A DNA stretch of 12,599 nucleotides, from positions 1 to 12,599 of the forward strand of contig CAMJVA010000027.1 in the NCBI GenBank assembly GCA_946409145.1, written 5' to 3'. Below the pieces are notes generated by a model. That model worked only from the letters and a program-made list of their open reading frames with translations. It was not told where the DNA came from and searched no databases. The position numbers and the translations under genes are program-made. Positions 1-8,407 of the stretch are shown in pieces (within the stretch, counting starts at the first letter, position 1; every line of letters starts with the position of its first letter). Source of the stretch: an uncultured Enterococcus sp. GTDB taxonomy: Bacteria > Bacillota > Bacilli > Lactobacillales > Enterococcaceae.

Positions 1-1190
1 CCTAAAAAAGCGCCTTTTAAAGGAATTAAATAATTATTTTGACTTTGCAAAATATTTTCATAAGCTTGAATCAAACTCACTAAAAAGACAGCCCATAAGA
101 ATAACTGAATGGTGTTTTCGCCTAAATTATCTTTAAATAAAGCAAAATTTAACCAAGGTAAAAGCATCACCAAACCTAGGGTACAAGCCAAAGCTAAGGT
201 GGTTGTTAACCGTAAAAACATCAGGGAATATCTTTCAAAAGAAGCCTGATTTTTTTTAACAAATTGCCGCGTTAACATGGGTAAAAAAGTCGACGCTAAA
301 GCTAGAGAAATCACTAATCCTAATTGAACAAAAGGTTGTCCTCTGTCAAAAATCCCTTTCGCTACTTTCGCTTCAAGATCGTTCATGCCACTAGCTTCAA
401 GGGTACTTTTCACCATGAAAGAGTCCACTAGTTGGTATAAAAGTAGCAGCCCACTATAAATAAAAATTAAGCCACCTTCAACGACTAATCTTTTGCCTAA
501 AGAAAGTGTCTTTTTATTAAAGGTAAACCAGTCTTTTTTCACTTCCAGGCGATACTGGGTTGTCCGATTATTTTCATGACGCAAAATAATTAAGGCCACA
601 ACTCCCCCTAAAATGCCACCAGAAAAAGCCAACATTCCAGTATCATATAAGTCCAGTTTTCCTACTGAAAAAAAGATCGCCGCCACAATAATCACAAAAA
701 CCCGCACAAATTGCTCTCCTACTTGAGAAAGAGCAGTGGGCGTCATCCAAGGAATTCCTTGGAAATTTCCTCTTAAAAAAGATAAAAAAGGTGTTAGCAA
801 ATACATAAAAGAAACGAGGCGAATGAGACCAGAAAGTTCCTCATCTCCCATGATTTGAGCAATGGGGCGACTACCTAAAAAAAGCCCGGCAAATAAAATA
901 ATGCTTAAATAAAAAATCCAGGGATAAAGATTTTTTAAAAGTTGCTTCTTTTCACTTTCCTCTTTTTTTTCTTGGAGAATTTTAGATAAAAAAACCGGCA
1001 ATCCTGAAAGCCCTAGGGTCATGGCTAAACCATAAAAAGGATAAATTTGTTGGTACACATAAAATCCCTCATCCCCTACTAAGTTTTGGTAAGGGACCCG
1101 GTAAAAAGCCGATAAGACTTTAGCAATTAAAGATGCCCCAGACAAAATCGCTGCAGCTCTTAACATTTCTTGCATTTCATTTTTAGCCAT
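1..1190 (-). CDS. Polysaccharide flippase, YabM/SpoVB-like (MATE/MviN superfamily), 3' end cut off by window
   Basis: I translated 396 codons from ATG at 1190 with no internal stop; the frame runs off the left edge. Relatives are about 530 residues, so roughly a quarter is missing. The protein is strongly hydrophobic with repeated membrane segments, and its N-terminus (GASLIAKVLSAFYRVPYQ, residues 18-35) and the GLAMTLGLSGLP stretch near residue 55 are typical of the oligosaccharide-flippase/PST family. Known members move lipid-linked glycan precursors across the membrane; the substrate here is unknown. The start has a good Shine-Dalgarno (AAGGAAGG, 5 nt before ATG) and lies 13 nt after the mfd stop, so it is probably co-transcribed with pth and mfd. 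In Bacillus subtilis the equivalent position after mfd holds spoVT then yabM; spoVT is absent here. It could be mistaken for MurJ/YtgP; I prefer YabM because of the gene order. Confidence 0.85.
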   Translation of the reverse strand, partial: MAKNEMQEMLRAAAILSGASLIAKVLSAFYRVPYQNLVGDEGFYVYQQIYPFYGLAMTLGLSGLPVFLSKILQEKKEESEKKQLLKNLYPWIFYLSIILFAGLFLGSRPIAQIMGDEELSGLIRLVSFMYLLTPFLSFLRGNFQGIPWMTPTALSQVGEQFVRVFVIIVAAIFFSVGKLDLYDTGMLAFSGGILGGVVALIILRHENNRTTQYRLEVKKDWFTFNKKTLSLGKRLVVEGGLIFIYSGLLLLYQLVDSFMVKSTLEASGMNDLEAKVAKGIFDRGQPFVQLGLVISLALASTFLPMLTRQFVKKNQASFERYSLMFLRLTTTLALACTLGLVMLLPWLNFALFKDNLGENTIQLFLWAVFLVSLIQAYENILQSQNNYLIPLKGAFL

Positions 1191-1203
1191 GGGCACCTTC
1201 CTT

Positions 1204-4200
1204 TTATAATTTTTGCGCCAATTTAATTTCTCTAAGGGCGGTAGTAAAGGAAATTAATTCATCTAACCAAATGTCCACTGTTTTATCTTTTGGCAAAGTA
1301 AAGACAATTTGCATTTTTTCTTTTTCTACCCCTAAAGTGGCTTTTAATTTTGTGGCTGAAAGTCCTTTGAAAAGTTCTTCCACAGAATAGGTCTTTGTAC
1401 CAGATTTTGTCAATAAGTAAAAGACTTTATTATCTTTTTGTTTAATACTTTCCACTAACGCTCGGTCTCCGTCCATTTTCAGCCGCCCAATTTGTAAGAG
1501 TTGGTTCACTTCTTCTGGGAAATCCCCGAACCGGTCAATTAAATCATCAATGAGTTCTTCTAACATATCTTTTGTTTCTAATTGACGAATGCGTTTATAA
1601 ATTTCAATTTTTTGTCGTTGATCAGAAATATAACTTTCAGGGAGATAAGCATCCACGGATAAATCAATTTCCACAGTGCTTTTTTCTTCTAATGGTTTAT
1701 TTCCTTGTTTTCTAGCCACTGCTTCTTCTAGCATTTGAGAATACATATCAAAACCAACAGCATCAATGAAGCCGTGTTGTTGGGAACCTAGTAAGTTTCC
1801 TGCGCCACGAATGGATAAATCCCGCATGGCAATTTTAAAACCTGAGCCTAAATCGGTAAAATCTTTAATGGCTTGAAGACGTTTTTCGGACACTTCCGTT
1901 AAAACTTTTTGCGGCTCGTACATAAAATACCCGTAAGCCACTCGATTGGTTCGTCCTACCCGTCCTCTTAATTGATACAAAGTAGACAATCCCATGTAAT
2001 CGGCATTTTCCACAAATAACGTATTCACATTTGGAATGTTTACCCCTGTTTCAATAATGGTAGTGGTCACTAAAACATCATATTGTCCGTCAATAAAATC
2101 AAGGAGCACATTTTCTAATTGAACTTCACTCATTTGTCCATGGGCAAAGGCAATTCTTGCATCAGGAACCAGTTCTTGAATTTCTGAAACTTTTTGATCA
2201 ATAGTATCTACCCGATTATAAAGGTAAAACACCTGTCCCCCTCGAGCTAATTCTCGTTGAATCCCTTCTCTGATCACTCCGAGGTTTTTTTCCATCACAT
2301 ATGTTTGCACTGGATAACGATTTTCAGGAGGCGTTTCAATCACTGAAAGATCCCGTACCCCAAGCATCGACATGTGTAACGTTCTTGGAATGGGGGTGGC
2401 GGTTAATGTTAAAACATCCACTTGAGAACGTAACTGTTTCAAGCGTTCTTTGTGTTTCACTCCAAAGCGTTGTTCCTCGTCAATAATTAACAGACCAAGA
2501 TCGGCAAAAGTAATATCTTTTGAGAGTAAACGATGAGTACCTACCACAATATCCACTTGCCCATGTTTTAATTTTTCTATGGTTTCTGCTTGTTGTTTTT
2601 TGGTTCTAAAACGACTTAACATCCCAATTTCTACAGGATAATCGTGAAAACGTTGGATCATAGTATCATAGTGCTGTTGCGCTAAAATAGTTGTAGGGAC
2701 TAAAAAAGCAACTTGTTTATGATCTTGAATGGCTTTAAAGGCTGCTCTTAAGGCCACTTCTGTTTTCCCGTAACCTACATCCCCTACTAACAAGCGATCC
2801 ATAGGGCGCGCTTTTTCCATATCTTTTTTAATTTCAGCGATACTTCTTAGCTGATCGTCTGTTTCACTATAGGGAAAATCATCTTCAAATTGTTTTTGAT
2901 ACGTGTCATCAGGGGAAAAAGCATACCCTTTTTCCGCTTCTCTTTTGGCATATAATTCAATGAGTTCATCGGCAATATCTTCAATTCTAGCCGTGACTTT
3001 CCGTTTGGTTTTATGCCACTCACTACCTCCTAGTTTATTAATTTTCGGGGTTTTTGCCTCAGAAGAAACATATTTTTGAATTAAATTAAGTTGGGTCACA
3101 GGAATAAAAAGCTTATCGGCATTTTGGTACATAATGGTGATATAGTCTTGGTGAATACCGTCTACTTCTAAAGTTTCCATCCCAATATATTGCCCAATTC
3201 CGTGATTAGCGTGAACCACGTAATCTCCCGGATTTAAATCAGAATAACTTTTAATTCTTTCTGCATTAGTAACGTGAGCTGGACGACGTTTCTTTTTAGT
3301 CACCGTGTGAAAAATTTCTCTTTCTGTCACAATGACTAATTGGTCTTCCAACATTTCAAAGCCATTGCTTAAGGTGCCTTGGCGAATTTGTACATGACCT
3401 TTTAAAATTTCTTTTTCTGTAATCACTGTGGGAATTTCCACTTCCCGGAGCATGCTTTCAACTTTAATGATTCTTTCTTTAGTGGGCACTAAAACAATGA
3501 CCGTTTGTTTTTGTTTTTCCCAACGATCCATTTCTGTTTTTAAAAGAGGTAATTGCCCAAAAAATTGTTGCATCGTGTGCATTTCTACTGGATGAATGGC
3601 TTTAAATTGTAAATTTCCCATTCCTTTTTGAAAGTTAGAAAAGAAAGTTTGCTTTTCTTTAGATTTTTTCAAAAAGTCCCGAAAATCTCCTTGAAGCACT
3701 TGTTCAGGTAGTGCTTGTAGCTGGGCTAATTTATCAGTTAAAAATTGCGCACTTTCTTTGTCCATTTGGGTTTCTGTATCATAAATTCTTCCTAATTCAT
3801 CTACAAAAACCACAGGATGATCAAAATAATCGATTAAGGTTGTTTTCTTAGGATAAATAAAACTAGAAAAAAAACTTGTTTCTTCTGTTAATTCTCCTTT
3901 ATCCCAATGAGTCGCTAATTCTGAAAAATAATCCATTAAAGGCTTTTTTTCCCCTTTACTGGCCACACTTAAGCGTTGTTCTAGTCCTTGACGAACTTTT
4001 TCTGCTCCAAGGGCTAAACTTTCTTTATCTGCTAACATTTCAGTAGTGGGTAAAACAGTAAACGTGTCAATTTTTTCTAAAGAGCGTTGATTACTAGGAT
4101 CAAAAAAACGAATGGAATCAATTTCAGTGTCAAATAATTCAAGGCGGACAGGATAATCAGCGTTTAAAGGATAAATATCAGCAATACTTCCTCGAATGGC

Positions 4201-4707
4201 AAATTCTCCTGGATTAGCTACTAATCCTTCTCTCACATAACCCATTAGAACTAATTTTTCCGGTAACGTCGTAAGTTCTAATTCTTCCCCTACTTCTAAA
4301 AGAAGTTTGCTTTTTTCAAAAATACGTTTTTCAGGTAAGAATTTCTTGACTCCTGCTACTGTGGTAATGACAATGGCTTTTTTCCCTTGAACTAAATGAT
4401 TCAAGGTGTTCACTCGCTCGCTTTTTGCTTCTGGGGAGGCGTAGGCCATTTCTGCGGCTAAGACTTCATCCACTGGAAAAGTTAATACTTCTTCTTCTGG
4501 TAAAAATTGTTGCAAATCTTCTTGGAGTTGATTAGCAAAATATAAATTAGGGGTAACGACTAAAATTTGTTCTGGATGTTTTTCATAAAAACTTCCCATG
4601 GCTAAAGCTTTACTTGAACCAGAAAGGCCCACAATTAATTGCCGGCCTTTATAGTCTTTAAACCATTTTTTTAAACTATTTTTAGCAAAATTTTTTAAAA
4701 TTTCCAC
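1204..4707 (-). CDS. mfd: Transcription-repair coupling factor Mfd
   Basis: Mfd is a DNA translocase that removes RNA polymerase stalled at lesions and recruits UvrA for nucleotide excision repair. The 1167 residues match the usual full length. In order: a UvrB-like N-terminal region (1 to about 350) with a degenerate Walker A (GLSGSSK, 27-33), as usual in Mfd; a CarD-like RNA-polymerase-interaction domain (about 488-548, PGDYVVHANHGIGQY); and the RecG-like motor with Walker A GDVGYGKT (642-649), DEEQ (743-746), TATPIPR (769-775), HGQM (856-859) and the arginine-finger motif GRVGR (915-919). The C-terminal UvrA-occluding domain fills the rest. The start is GTG, 15 nt after the pth stop, behind a modest purine-rich AAGAGTGAG. 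No sign of truncation or frameshift. Expected to be made from the pth promoter. Confidence 0.97.
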   Translation of the reverse strand: MEILKNFAKNSLKKWFKDYKGRQLIVGLSGSSKALAMGSFYEKHPEQILVVTPNLYFANQLQEDLQQFLPEEEVLTFPVDEVLAAEMAYASPEAKSERVNTLNHLVQGKKAIVITTVAGVKKFLPEKRIFEKSKLLLEVGEELELTTLPEKLVLMGYVREGLVANPGEFAIRGSIADIYPLNADYPVRLELFDTEIDSIRFFDPSNQRSLEKIDTFTVLPTTEMLADKESLALGAEKVRQGLEQRLSVASKGEKKPLMDYFSELATHWDKGELTEETSFFSSFIYPKKTTLIDYFDHPVVFVDELGRIYDTETQMDKESAQFLTDKLAQLQALPEQVLQGDFRDFLKKSKEKQTFFSNFQKGMGNLQFKAIHPVEMHTMQQFFGQLPLLKTEMDRWEKQKQTVIVLVPTKERIIKVESMLREVEIPTVITEKEILKGHVQIRQGTLSNGFEMLEDQLVIVTEREIFHTVTKKKRRPAHVTNAERIKSYSDLNPGDYVVHANHGIGQYIGMETLEVDGIHQDYITIMYQNADKLFIPVTQLNLIQKYVSSEAKTPKINKLGGSEWHKTKRKVTARIEDIADELIELYAKREAEKGYAFSPDDTYQKQFEDDFPYSETDDQLRSIAEIKKDMEKARPMDRLLVGDVGYGKTEVALRAAFKAIQDHKQVAFLVPTTILAQQHYDTMIQRFHDYPVEIGMLSRFRTKKQQAETIEKLKHGQVDIVVGTHRLLSKDITFADLGLLIIDEEQRFGVKHKERLKQLRSQVDVLTLTATPIPRTLHMSMLGVRDLSVIETPPENRYPVQTYVMEKNLGVIREGIQRELARGGQVFYLYNRVDTIDQKVSEIQELVPDARIAFAHGQMSEVQLENVLLDFIDGQYDVLVTTTIIETGVNIPNVNTLFVENADYMGLSTLYQLRGRVGRTNRVAYGYFMYEPQKVLTEVSEKRLQAIKDFTDLGSGFKIAMRDLSIRGAGNLLGSQQHGFIDAVGFDMYSQMLEEAVARKQGNKPLEEKSTVEIDLSVDAYLPESYISDQRQKIEIYKRIRQLETKDMLEELIDDLIDRFGDFPEEVNQLLQIGRLKMDGDRALVESIKQKDNKVFYLLTKSGTKTYSVEELFKGLSATKLKATLGVEKEKMQIVFTLPKDKTVDIWLDELISFTTALREIKLAQKL

Positions 4708-4722
4708 TGACTCACTCTTTTC

Positions 4723-5289
4723 TTATTCTTTTGCGCCAAAGACTACTGTTTCTTCAAAGGTATGCCCTGAGGCAAAATAAACACTCACATGTTGAGCTTT
4801 TTTTAAAGCAGGTTCTATTTTTAACTGATCATCTAAAGAAAAAGGAGCTAACACATGATCCACCACAGACATTTTTCCTTGTGGTCGACCAATACCTACT
4901 TTTACTCGGGGAAATTCTTGAGTTTTAAAATAGCTAATTAAACTTTTTAAGCCATTATGTCCTCCAGCACTGCCTTTTTGTCGCAGACGAACTTTTCCTA
5001 CAGCAAGGTCTAAATCATCACACACCACTATGGCTTCAGAAGGTAAAATACCAAAATAAGTCAAAAGAGGTCCCGCAGCCCTTCCTGAATCGTTCATAAA
5101 GGTTAAGGGTTTAATTAATAAAATTTTATTTCCTTCTAGAAAAAATTCTCCCACTTCTGCTTCAAAAGGATGTTTTTTCATGGTGACATTAAATTCTTTG
5201 GCAATGGCATCAACGACCATAAAACCAATATTGTGTTTTGTTTTTTCATATTTTCGTCCAGGATTACCTAGACCAATAATTGCTCGCAT
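4723..5289 (-). CDS. pth: Peptidyl-tRNA hydrolase
   Basis: Pth cleaves the ester bond of peptidyl-tRNA released from stalled or aborted translation and is essential in bacteria. I place the start at ATG 5289 (188 residues, normal family length), not at the in-frame GTG at 5313. GGAGAT lies 7 nt before 5289, and MRAIIGLGNPG is the conserved family N-terminus. Active-site residues are present: Asn9 and His19 (GLGNPG...KHNIGF), Asn66 (TFMNDSG), Asp92 (CDDLDL) and Asn112 (GGHNGLKS), matching E. coli N10, H20, N68, D93 and N114. It is the first gene of the pth-mfd-flippase operon. A 13-codon open frame upstream ends in TAATG overlapping this start (see findings). Confidence 0.97.
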   Translation of the reverse strand: MRAIIGLGNPGRKYEKTKHNIGFMVVDAIAKEFNVTMKKHPFEAEVGEFFLEGNKILLIKPLTFMNDSGRAAGPLLTYFGILPSEAIVVCDDLDLAVGKVRLRQKGSAGGHNGLKSLISYFKTQEFPRVKVGIGRPQGKMSVVDHVLAPFSLDDQLKIEPALKKAQHVSVYFASGHTFEETVVFGAKE

Positions 5290-5426
5290 TAAAAAATCTC
5301 CATTTCTTTCCACGTAAAAATTCTGGGCATCAACAGACCCCCAGGAAAAATTTCTTTTTAATTTTTATTTTCATCACTCACTAAAAAAGTTTACTACTAT
5401 TATTTATTCTACAGTGAATCATATGA

Positions 5427-5455
5427 AGTATACCATAATCTCTTGAAAAATCCTT
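5427..5455 (-). promoter_or_regulatory. Probable promoter of the pth-mfd-flippase operon
   Basis: On the minus strand an extended -10, TGG followed by TATACT (5432-5427), points toward pth. The -35 position at 17 bp spacing (5455-5450, AAGGAT) is poor, so the call rests on the -10. The -35 zone is overlapped by the CTTGAAAAAT direct repeats. The start of transcription would be near 5420, giving a leader of about 130 nt. Confidence 0.45.
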
Positions 5456-5549
5456 GAAAAATGCTAGAGATTTAATTCTTCTAAAGAAAAATTAAATACT
5501 AACAATTATTTTTAAAAGGTTAATAACTCATGCTTACATTGCTTTTTAC

Positions 5550-5578
5550 ATGACAGTTATTCTTTAAAATGCTACCAT
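5550..5578 (+). promoter_or_regulatory. Promoter of ldh
   Basis: The -35 is ATGACA (5550-5555, one mismatch to TTGACA), then a 17 bp spacer, then TACCAT (5573-5578) preceded by TGC, an extended -10. Transcription would start near 5585. The leader then holds TGTTAGAAAACA (5584-5595), a weak 4-bp-arm dyad, and the strong RBS AAGGGAGG (5599-5606) 7 nt before the ldh ATG. Confidence 0.7.
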
Positions 5579-5613
5579 AGTTTTGTTAGAAAACATTTAA
5601 GGGAGGAACACAC

Positions 5614-6588
5614 ATGACAACTCAAGGTAGTAAAAAACAAAAAGTCATTTTAATCGGAGATGGCGCTGTAGGTTCTAGCTATGCTTTTGCCCTTGTTAAC
5701 CAAGATATTGCCCAAGAAATCGGAATCGTGGATATTAATAAGGCGAAAACAGAAGGAGACGCTATGGACTTGTCCCACGCCTTAGCCTTTACTTCCCCAA
5801 AGAAAATTTATTCTGCAGAATATAGCGATTGTTCTGATGCAGATTTAGTCGTGATTACAGCAGGCGCTCCACAAAAACCTGGAGAAACTCGATTAGATTT
5901 AGTCAATAAAAACTTAAAAATTATGAAAAGCATTGTGGAACAAATTATGGCTTCAGGATTTTCCGGCATTTTCTTAGTTGCTGCTAATCCAGTAGATATT
6001 TTAACTTATGCCGTATGGAAATTCTCTGGTTTCCCAACAGAAAAAGTCATTGGAACAGGAACTTCTTTAGATACTGCTCGTTTCCGTTACGAAATTGCTA
6101 AAATGGTCGATGTGGATGCTAGAAATGTTCACGCATATATTTTAGGGGAACATGGAGACACAGAATTTCCTGTTTGGTCTCACGCTAACGTTGGGGGCTT
6201 ACAAATTTATGAATGGGTAAAAGATCACCCAGAAGTAGACCAAGAAGCTTTAGTTAACTTATTCTTTAATGTGAGAGATGCTGCTTACACTATTATTGAG
6301 AAAAAAGGCGCTACTTTTTACGGTATTGCTGCTGCTATGGCAAGAATTACGAAAGCCATTTTAGATGACGAAAATGCTATTTTCCCTCTTTCAGTTTATT
6401 TAGACGGAAAATACGGTCAAGAAGATATTTACATGGGCGCTCCTGCTGTGGTAAACGCTTCTGGCTTACAACATATTATTGAAATTCCTTTATCTGATGC
6501 TGAAAAAGATCGGATGGATTCTTCTGCTGCTCAATTAAAAGAAGTATTAACCGACGCTTTTGCTAACTTGGAAAAAGAAGAAAAATAA
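5614..6588 (+). CDS. ldh: L-lactate dehydrogenase (NAD-dependent, FBP-activated type)
   Basis: Cytoplasmic enzyme that reduces pyruvate to L-lactate and regenerates NAD+ at the end of glycolysis. At 324 residues it is a normal length. Seen: the NAD loop GDGAVGSS (15-22) and Asp40 for the adenosine ribose; the specificity loop APQKPGETR with Gln87, which favours pyruvate/lactate over malate, and Arg93; Asn125 (ANPVD); Asp153 and Arg156 (SLDTARFR); catalytic His180 (GEHGDTE). Arg158 and His173 match the fructose-1,6-bisphosphate-binding R173 and H188 of allosteric LDHs, so activation by FBP is expected. It has its own promoter and a strong terminator, so it is monocistronic. The codon choice is cleaner than in its neighbours, as for a highly expressed gene. 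Confidence 0.97.
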   Translation: MTTQGSKKQKVILIGDGAVGSSYAFALVNQDIAQEIGIVDINKAKTEGDAMDLSHALAFTSPKKIYSAEYSDCSDADLVVITAGAPQKPGETRLDLVNKNLKIMKSIVEQIMASGFSGIFLVAANPVDILTYAVWKFSGFPTEKVIGTGTSLDTARFRYEIAKMVDVDARNVHAYILGEHGDTEFPVWSHANVGGLQIYEWVKDHPEVDQEALVNLFFNVRDAAYTIIEKKGATFYGIAAAMARITKAILDDENAIFPLSVYLDGKYGQEDIYMGAPAVVNASGLQHIIEIPLSDAEKDRMDSSAAQLKEVLTDAFANLEKEEK

Positions 6589-6596
6589 TGTCGTTT

Positions 6597-6632
6597 TTTA
6601 AAAGCCCGCAAGTTTTTTTGCGGGCTTTTTTT
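6597..6632 (+). terminator. Rho-independent terminator of ldh
   Basis: A perfect 12 bp stem (AAAAGCCCGCAA at 6600-6611 with TTGCGGGCTTTT at 6618-6629), a 6 nt loop, and a T-run continuing to 6632. It starts 11 nt after the ldh stop codon. Confidence 0.93.
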
Positions 6633-6956
6633 GTTGGCAAAAATTAGCTAAAAAGAAAATGTTTGAGCGCGTCCATTTCCTTTTTATTTTTTGATCCAGA
6701 GGAAAATTTTTTAGTAAAACGCAAAAACAAATTTTTCGCATTTTATAAAATAGTTTTGTAAAATGTGATAAAAGGGATAATTTATTTACTTATACCTTTA
6801 ATGAAAGAAGAAACTTAAAAATTTCTTTTAAAATCAAGGATTAATTTTTGTTTGCTTTCAAATAAAATCTCTTTATTTTTTCTTTGATTATGCTACAATG
6901 TGAAAGTGCAACATTTCAGTTGCTTGAAATATAGCTTTTTTTAAAGGAGATCACTC
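6633..6956. other. AT-rich intergenic region between ldh and the L,D-transpeptidase gene
   Basis: About 325 nt with no open frame I would call a gene. It contains an inverted pair CATTTTA (6739-6745) and TAAAATG (6759-6765), several A/T runs, and at its right end the transpeptidase promoter, the short dyad GCAAC (6908-6912) / GTTGC (6919-6923), and the RBS. No regulator can be assigned to these dyads. Confidence 0.5.
6891..6899 (+). promoter_or_regulatory. Probable extended -10 promoter of the L,D-transpeptidase gene
   Basis: TGC followed by TACAAT (6894-6899) is a good extended -10. The -35 zone at 6871-6876 is only a T-rich stretch with no TTGACA likeness. Transcription would begin near 6906, directly at a small dyad (GCAAC-6 nt-GTTGC, 6908-6923) that could be an operator or a 5' hairpin. 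The RBS AAAGGAGA (6943-6950) precedes the ATG by 6 nt. Confidence 0.55.
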
Positions 6957-8354
6957 ATGACAAGAAAACAACGGCAAAAAAAGAAGAAACGTCCCCTATT
7001 GTACCTTTCCCTTTTTCTTTTGCTTTTAATAGTCGCTATTTACGGTTTTGGTGCTAATTATTATCAAAGCCATTTTTTCCCTAATACTACAGTGAACACC
7101 GTTGCTATTGGGAATGCAGATTTAAATAAAGCCAATACAAAATTACAAAAAAATGTCTCCACTACACTCTTTTCTTTAACTGATAATAAAGCCCCTTACA
7201 AAGATATTACTTTAACGGACTTAGGAAAAACGACTGATTTTAAGAGTGATTTGCAAAATCTGTTAAAAAAACAAAATAACTGGGCATTTCCCTTGAGTTA
7301 TTTCAAAAAAAATAAAACTTCCATGGGAGATTTTTCCGTTACTGACGCTGAATTAGACGGTTACTTGAGTAATTTAACCACAGAACTCACTACTTTAAAT
7401 GATTCGCGTACTCCAAGTCAAAATGCTTCTTTAAGCTTTAATGAAGGAACCTTTGCTGTGGTCCCAGAAGTAGTTGGTAACCAACTCAATGTGGAAAATA
7501 TTATTAAAGATATTAAAACTAAAATTCAAGCTGGAGAAAAAACTTTAGAGCTGGAAGATTACCTTATTGCTCCAACAGTGACGCAAAATGATGAAACCAT
7601 ACAAAATCAATTAGCTCAAGCTAATAAAGTTAGTGCCATTAACGGAAATTATTCCATTAATGAACAAGTGATTAATATTCCTACAGAAACCATTCAAAGC
7701 TGGTTAACTTTTACTGATGGCACTCTTGGTCTTGATCAAGAAAAAGTGAAAGCTTACTTAAGTAGTCTTGGAGAACAATACAACACATCTAGTGTTCCTT
7801 ATACATTTAATTCTAGTAAACGAGGACAAGTAAGTGTTCCTGCTGGTAGTTACAGTTGGTCCATTCAAGTTAATTCTGAAGCAGAAGCTCTGACGGAAAC
7901 AATTTTAGCTGGGGAAGATTTTACTCGGGTTCCCATTACTAAAGGTTCCAGTTCAGCGAATGGTCCAAGAATTGGGAATACTTACATTGAAGTGGATATT
8001 CAAAATCAACATATGTGGTACTACAAAGACGGAGCTTTAGTGTTAGAAACAGATGTGGTCACTGGTAAACCAACCACTCCTACTCCAACTGGTGTCTTTT
8101 ATGTTTGGAATAAAGAATCTCCTTCTGTTTTAAAAGGGAACAATGAAGACGGAACAAAATATGAAACACCCGTAAATTACTGGATGCCTGTGGATTGGAC
8201 TGGTGTGGGCATTCACGATGCTAACTGGCAACCAACTTTTGGTGGCAATTGGTATTTAGAACACGGCTCTCACGGTTGTGTGAATACACCTCCAACAGTG
8301 ATGAAACAATTATTTGAAATTCTTGAAACTAATACCCCGGTTTTAATTTTCTAA
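6957..8354 (+). CDS. Membrane-anchored L,D-transpeptidase (YkuD family, Ldtfm-like)
   Basis: L,D-transpeptidases make 3-3 cross-links in peptidoglycan outside the membrane, using tetrapeptide donors and a catalytic cysteine. The 465 residues begin with a very basic tail (1-12), then one membrane anchor (about 13-34). A long extracellular part follows, likely two copies of the PG4-type domain found in this family (about 40-330, recognised by overall layout only). The C-terminal YkuD catalytic domain covers about 342-465. The signature is EHGSHGCVN (435-443), with Cys441 and His439, plus His420 in GVGIHDANW. These sit one position before H421, H440 and C442 of E. faecium Ldtfm, the enzyme known to bypass beta-lactam-sensitive D,D-transpeptidases, so it is probably an ortholog. 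It is a single gene between its own promoter and terminator. Confidence 0.92.
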   Translation: MTRKQRQKKKKRPLLYLSLFLLLLIVAIYGFGANYYQSHFFPNTTVNTVAIGNADLNKANTKLQKNVSTTLFSLTDNKAPYKDITLTDLGKTTDFKSDLQNLLKKQNNWAFPLSYFKKNKTSMGDFSVTDAELDGYLSNLTTELTTLNDSRTPSQNASLSFNEGTFAVVPEVVGNQLNVENIIKDIKTKIQAGEKTLELEDYLIAPTVTQNDETIQNQLAQANKVSAINGNYSINEQVINIPTETIQSWLTFTDGTLGLDQEKVKAYLSSLGEQYNTSSVPYTFNSSKRGQVSVPAGSYSWSIQVNSEAEALTETILAGEDFTRVPITKGSSSANGPRIGNTYIEVDIQNQHMWYYKDGALVLETDVVTGKPTTPTPTGVFYVWNKESPSVLKGNNEDGTKYETPVNYWMPVDWTGVGIHDANWQPTFGGNWYLEHGSHGCVNTPPTVMKQLFEILETNTPVLIF

Positions 8355-8365
8355 ATTGAATCAAT

Positions 8366-8407
8366 AAAAATCAGGCTGAGAAAAATTTCTCAGGCTGATT
8401 TTTTTTT
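8366..8407. terminator. Bidirectional terminator between convergent transpeptidase and aminotransferase genes
   Basis: The arms 8369-8383 and 8386-8400 (core CTGAGAAA / TTTCTCAG, outer AATCAG / CTGATT) pair except for one G-G opposition. There are A's at 8366-8370 and T's from 8399 to 8407, so it has a U-tract on both strands. The T-run overlaps the stop codon of the leftward aminotransferase gene (8406-8408). Confidence 0.88.

Larger units (their letters stand above)
5290..5613. other. Divergent intergenic region between pth and ldh
   Basis: About 320 nt, very AT-rich, with no convincing standard-length gene. On the pth side it holds an approximately 130 nt leader that includes a possible weak hairpin (CTGGG at 5342-5338 with CCCAG at 5327-5323, minus strand) and a 13-codon open frame. 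In the middle, the direct repeat CTTGAAAAAT occurs at 5442-5451 and 5453-5462, with an 11 bp period. On the ldh side are the ldh promoter and RBS. I did not find a clear operator such as a full Rex box. Confidence 0.6.

Noticed and set aside
2301..2486. Short plus-strand open frame inside mfd
   Set aside because: It is antisense to the conserved helicase motifs of mfd. Similar antisense frames at 4731-4928, 8749-8946, 10707-10952 and 11468-11683 were dropped for the same reason.
5290..5313. Eight-residue N-terminal extension of Pth from a GTG
   Set aside because: The RBS GGAGAT lies inside this stretch at the right distance from ATG 5289, where the conserved family start begins.
5584..5595. 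Possible Rex or cre operator in the ldh leader (TGTTAGAAAACA)
   Set aside because: The arms are only 4 bp. It lacks the TTGTGA/TCACAA halves of a Rex box and the central CG of a cre site, so I cannot assign it to either.
6739..6765. Inverted pair CATTTTA/TAAAATG considered as an operator or terminator
   Set aside because: The A/T-only arms in very AT-rich DNA are likely by chance. There is no GC stem, no T-tract and no promoter at the right place.
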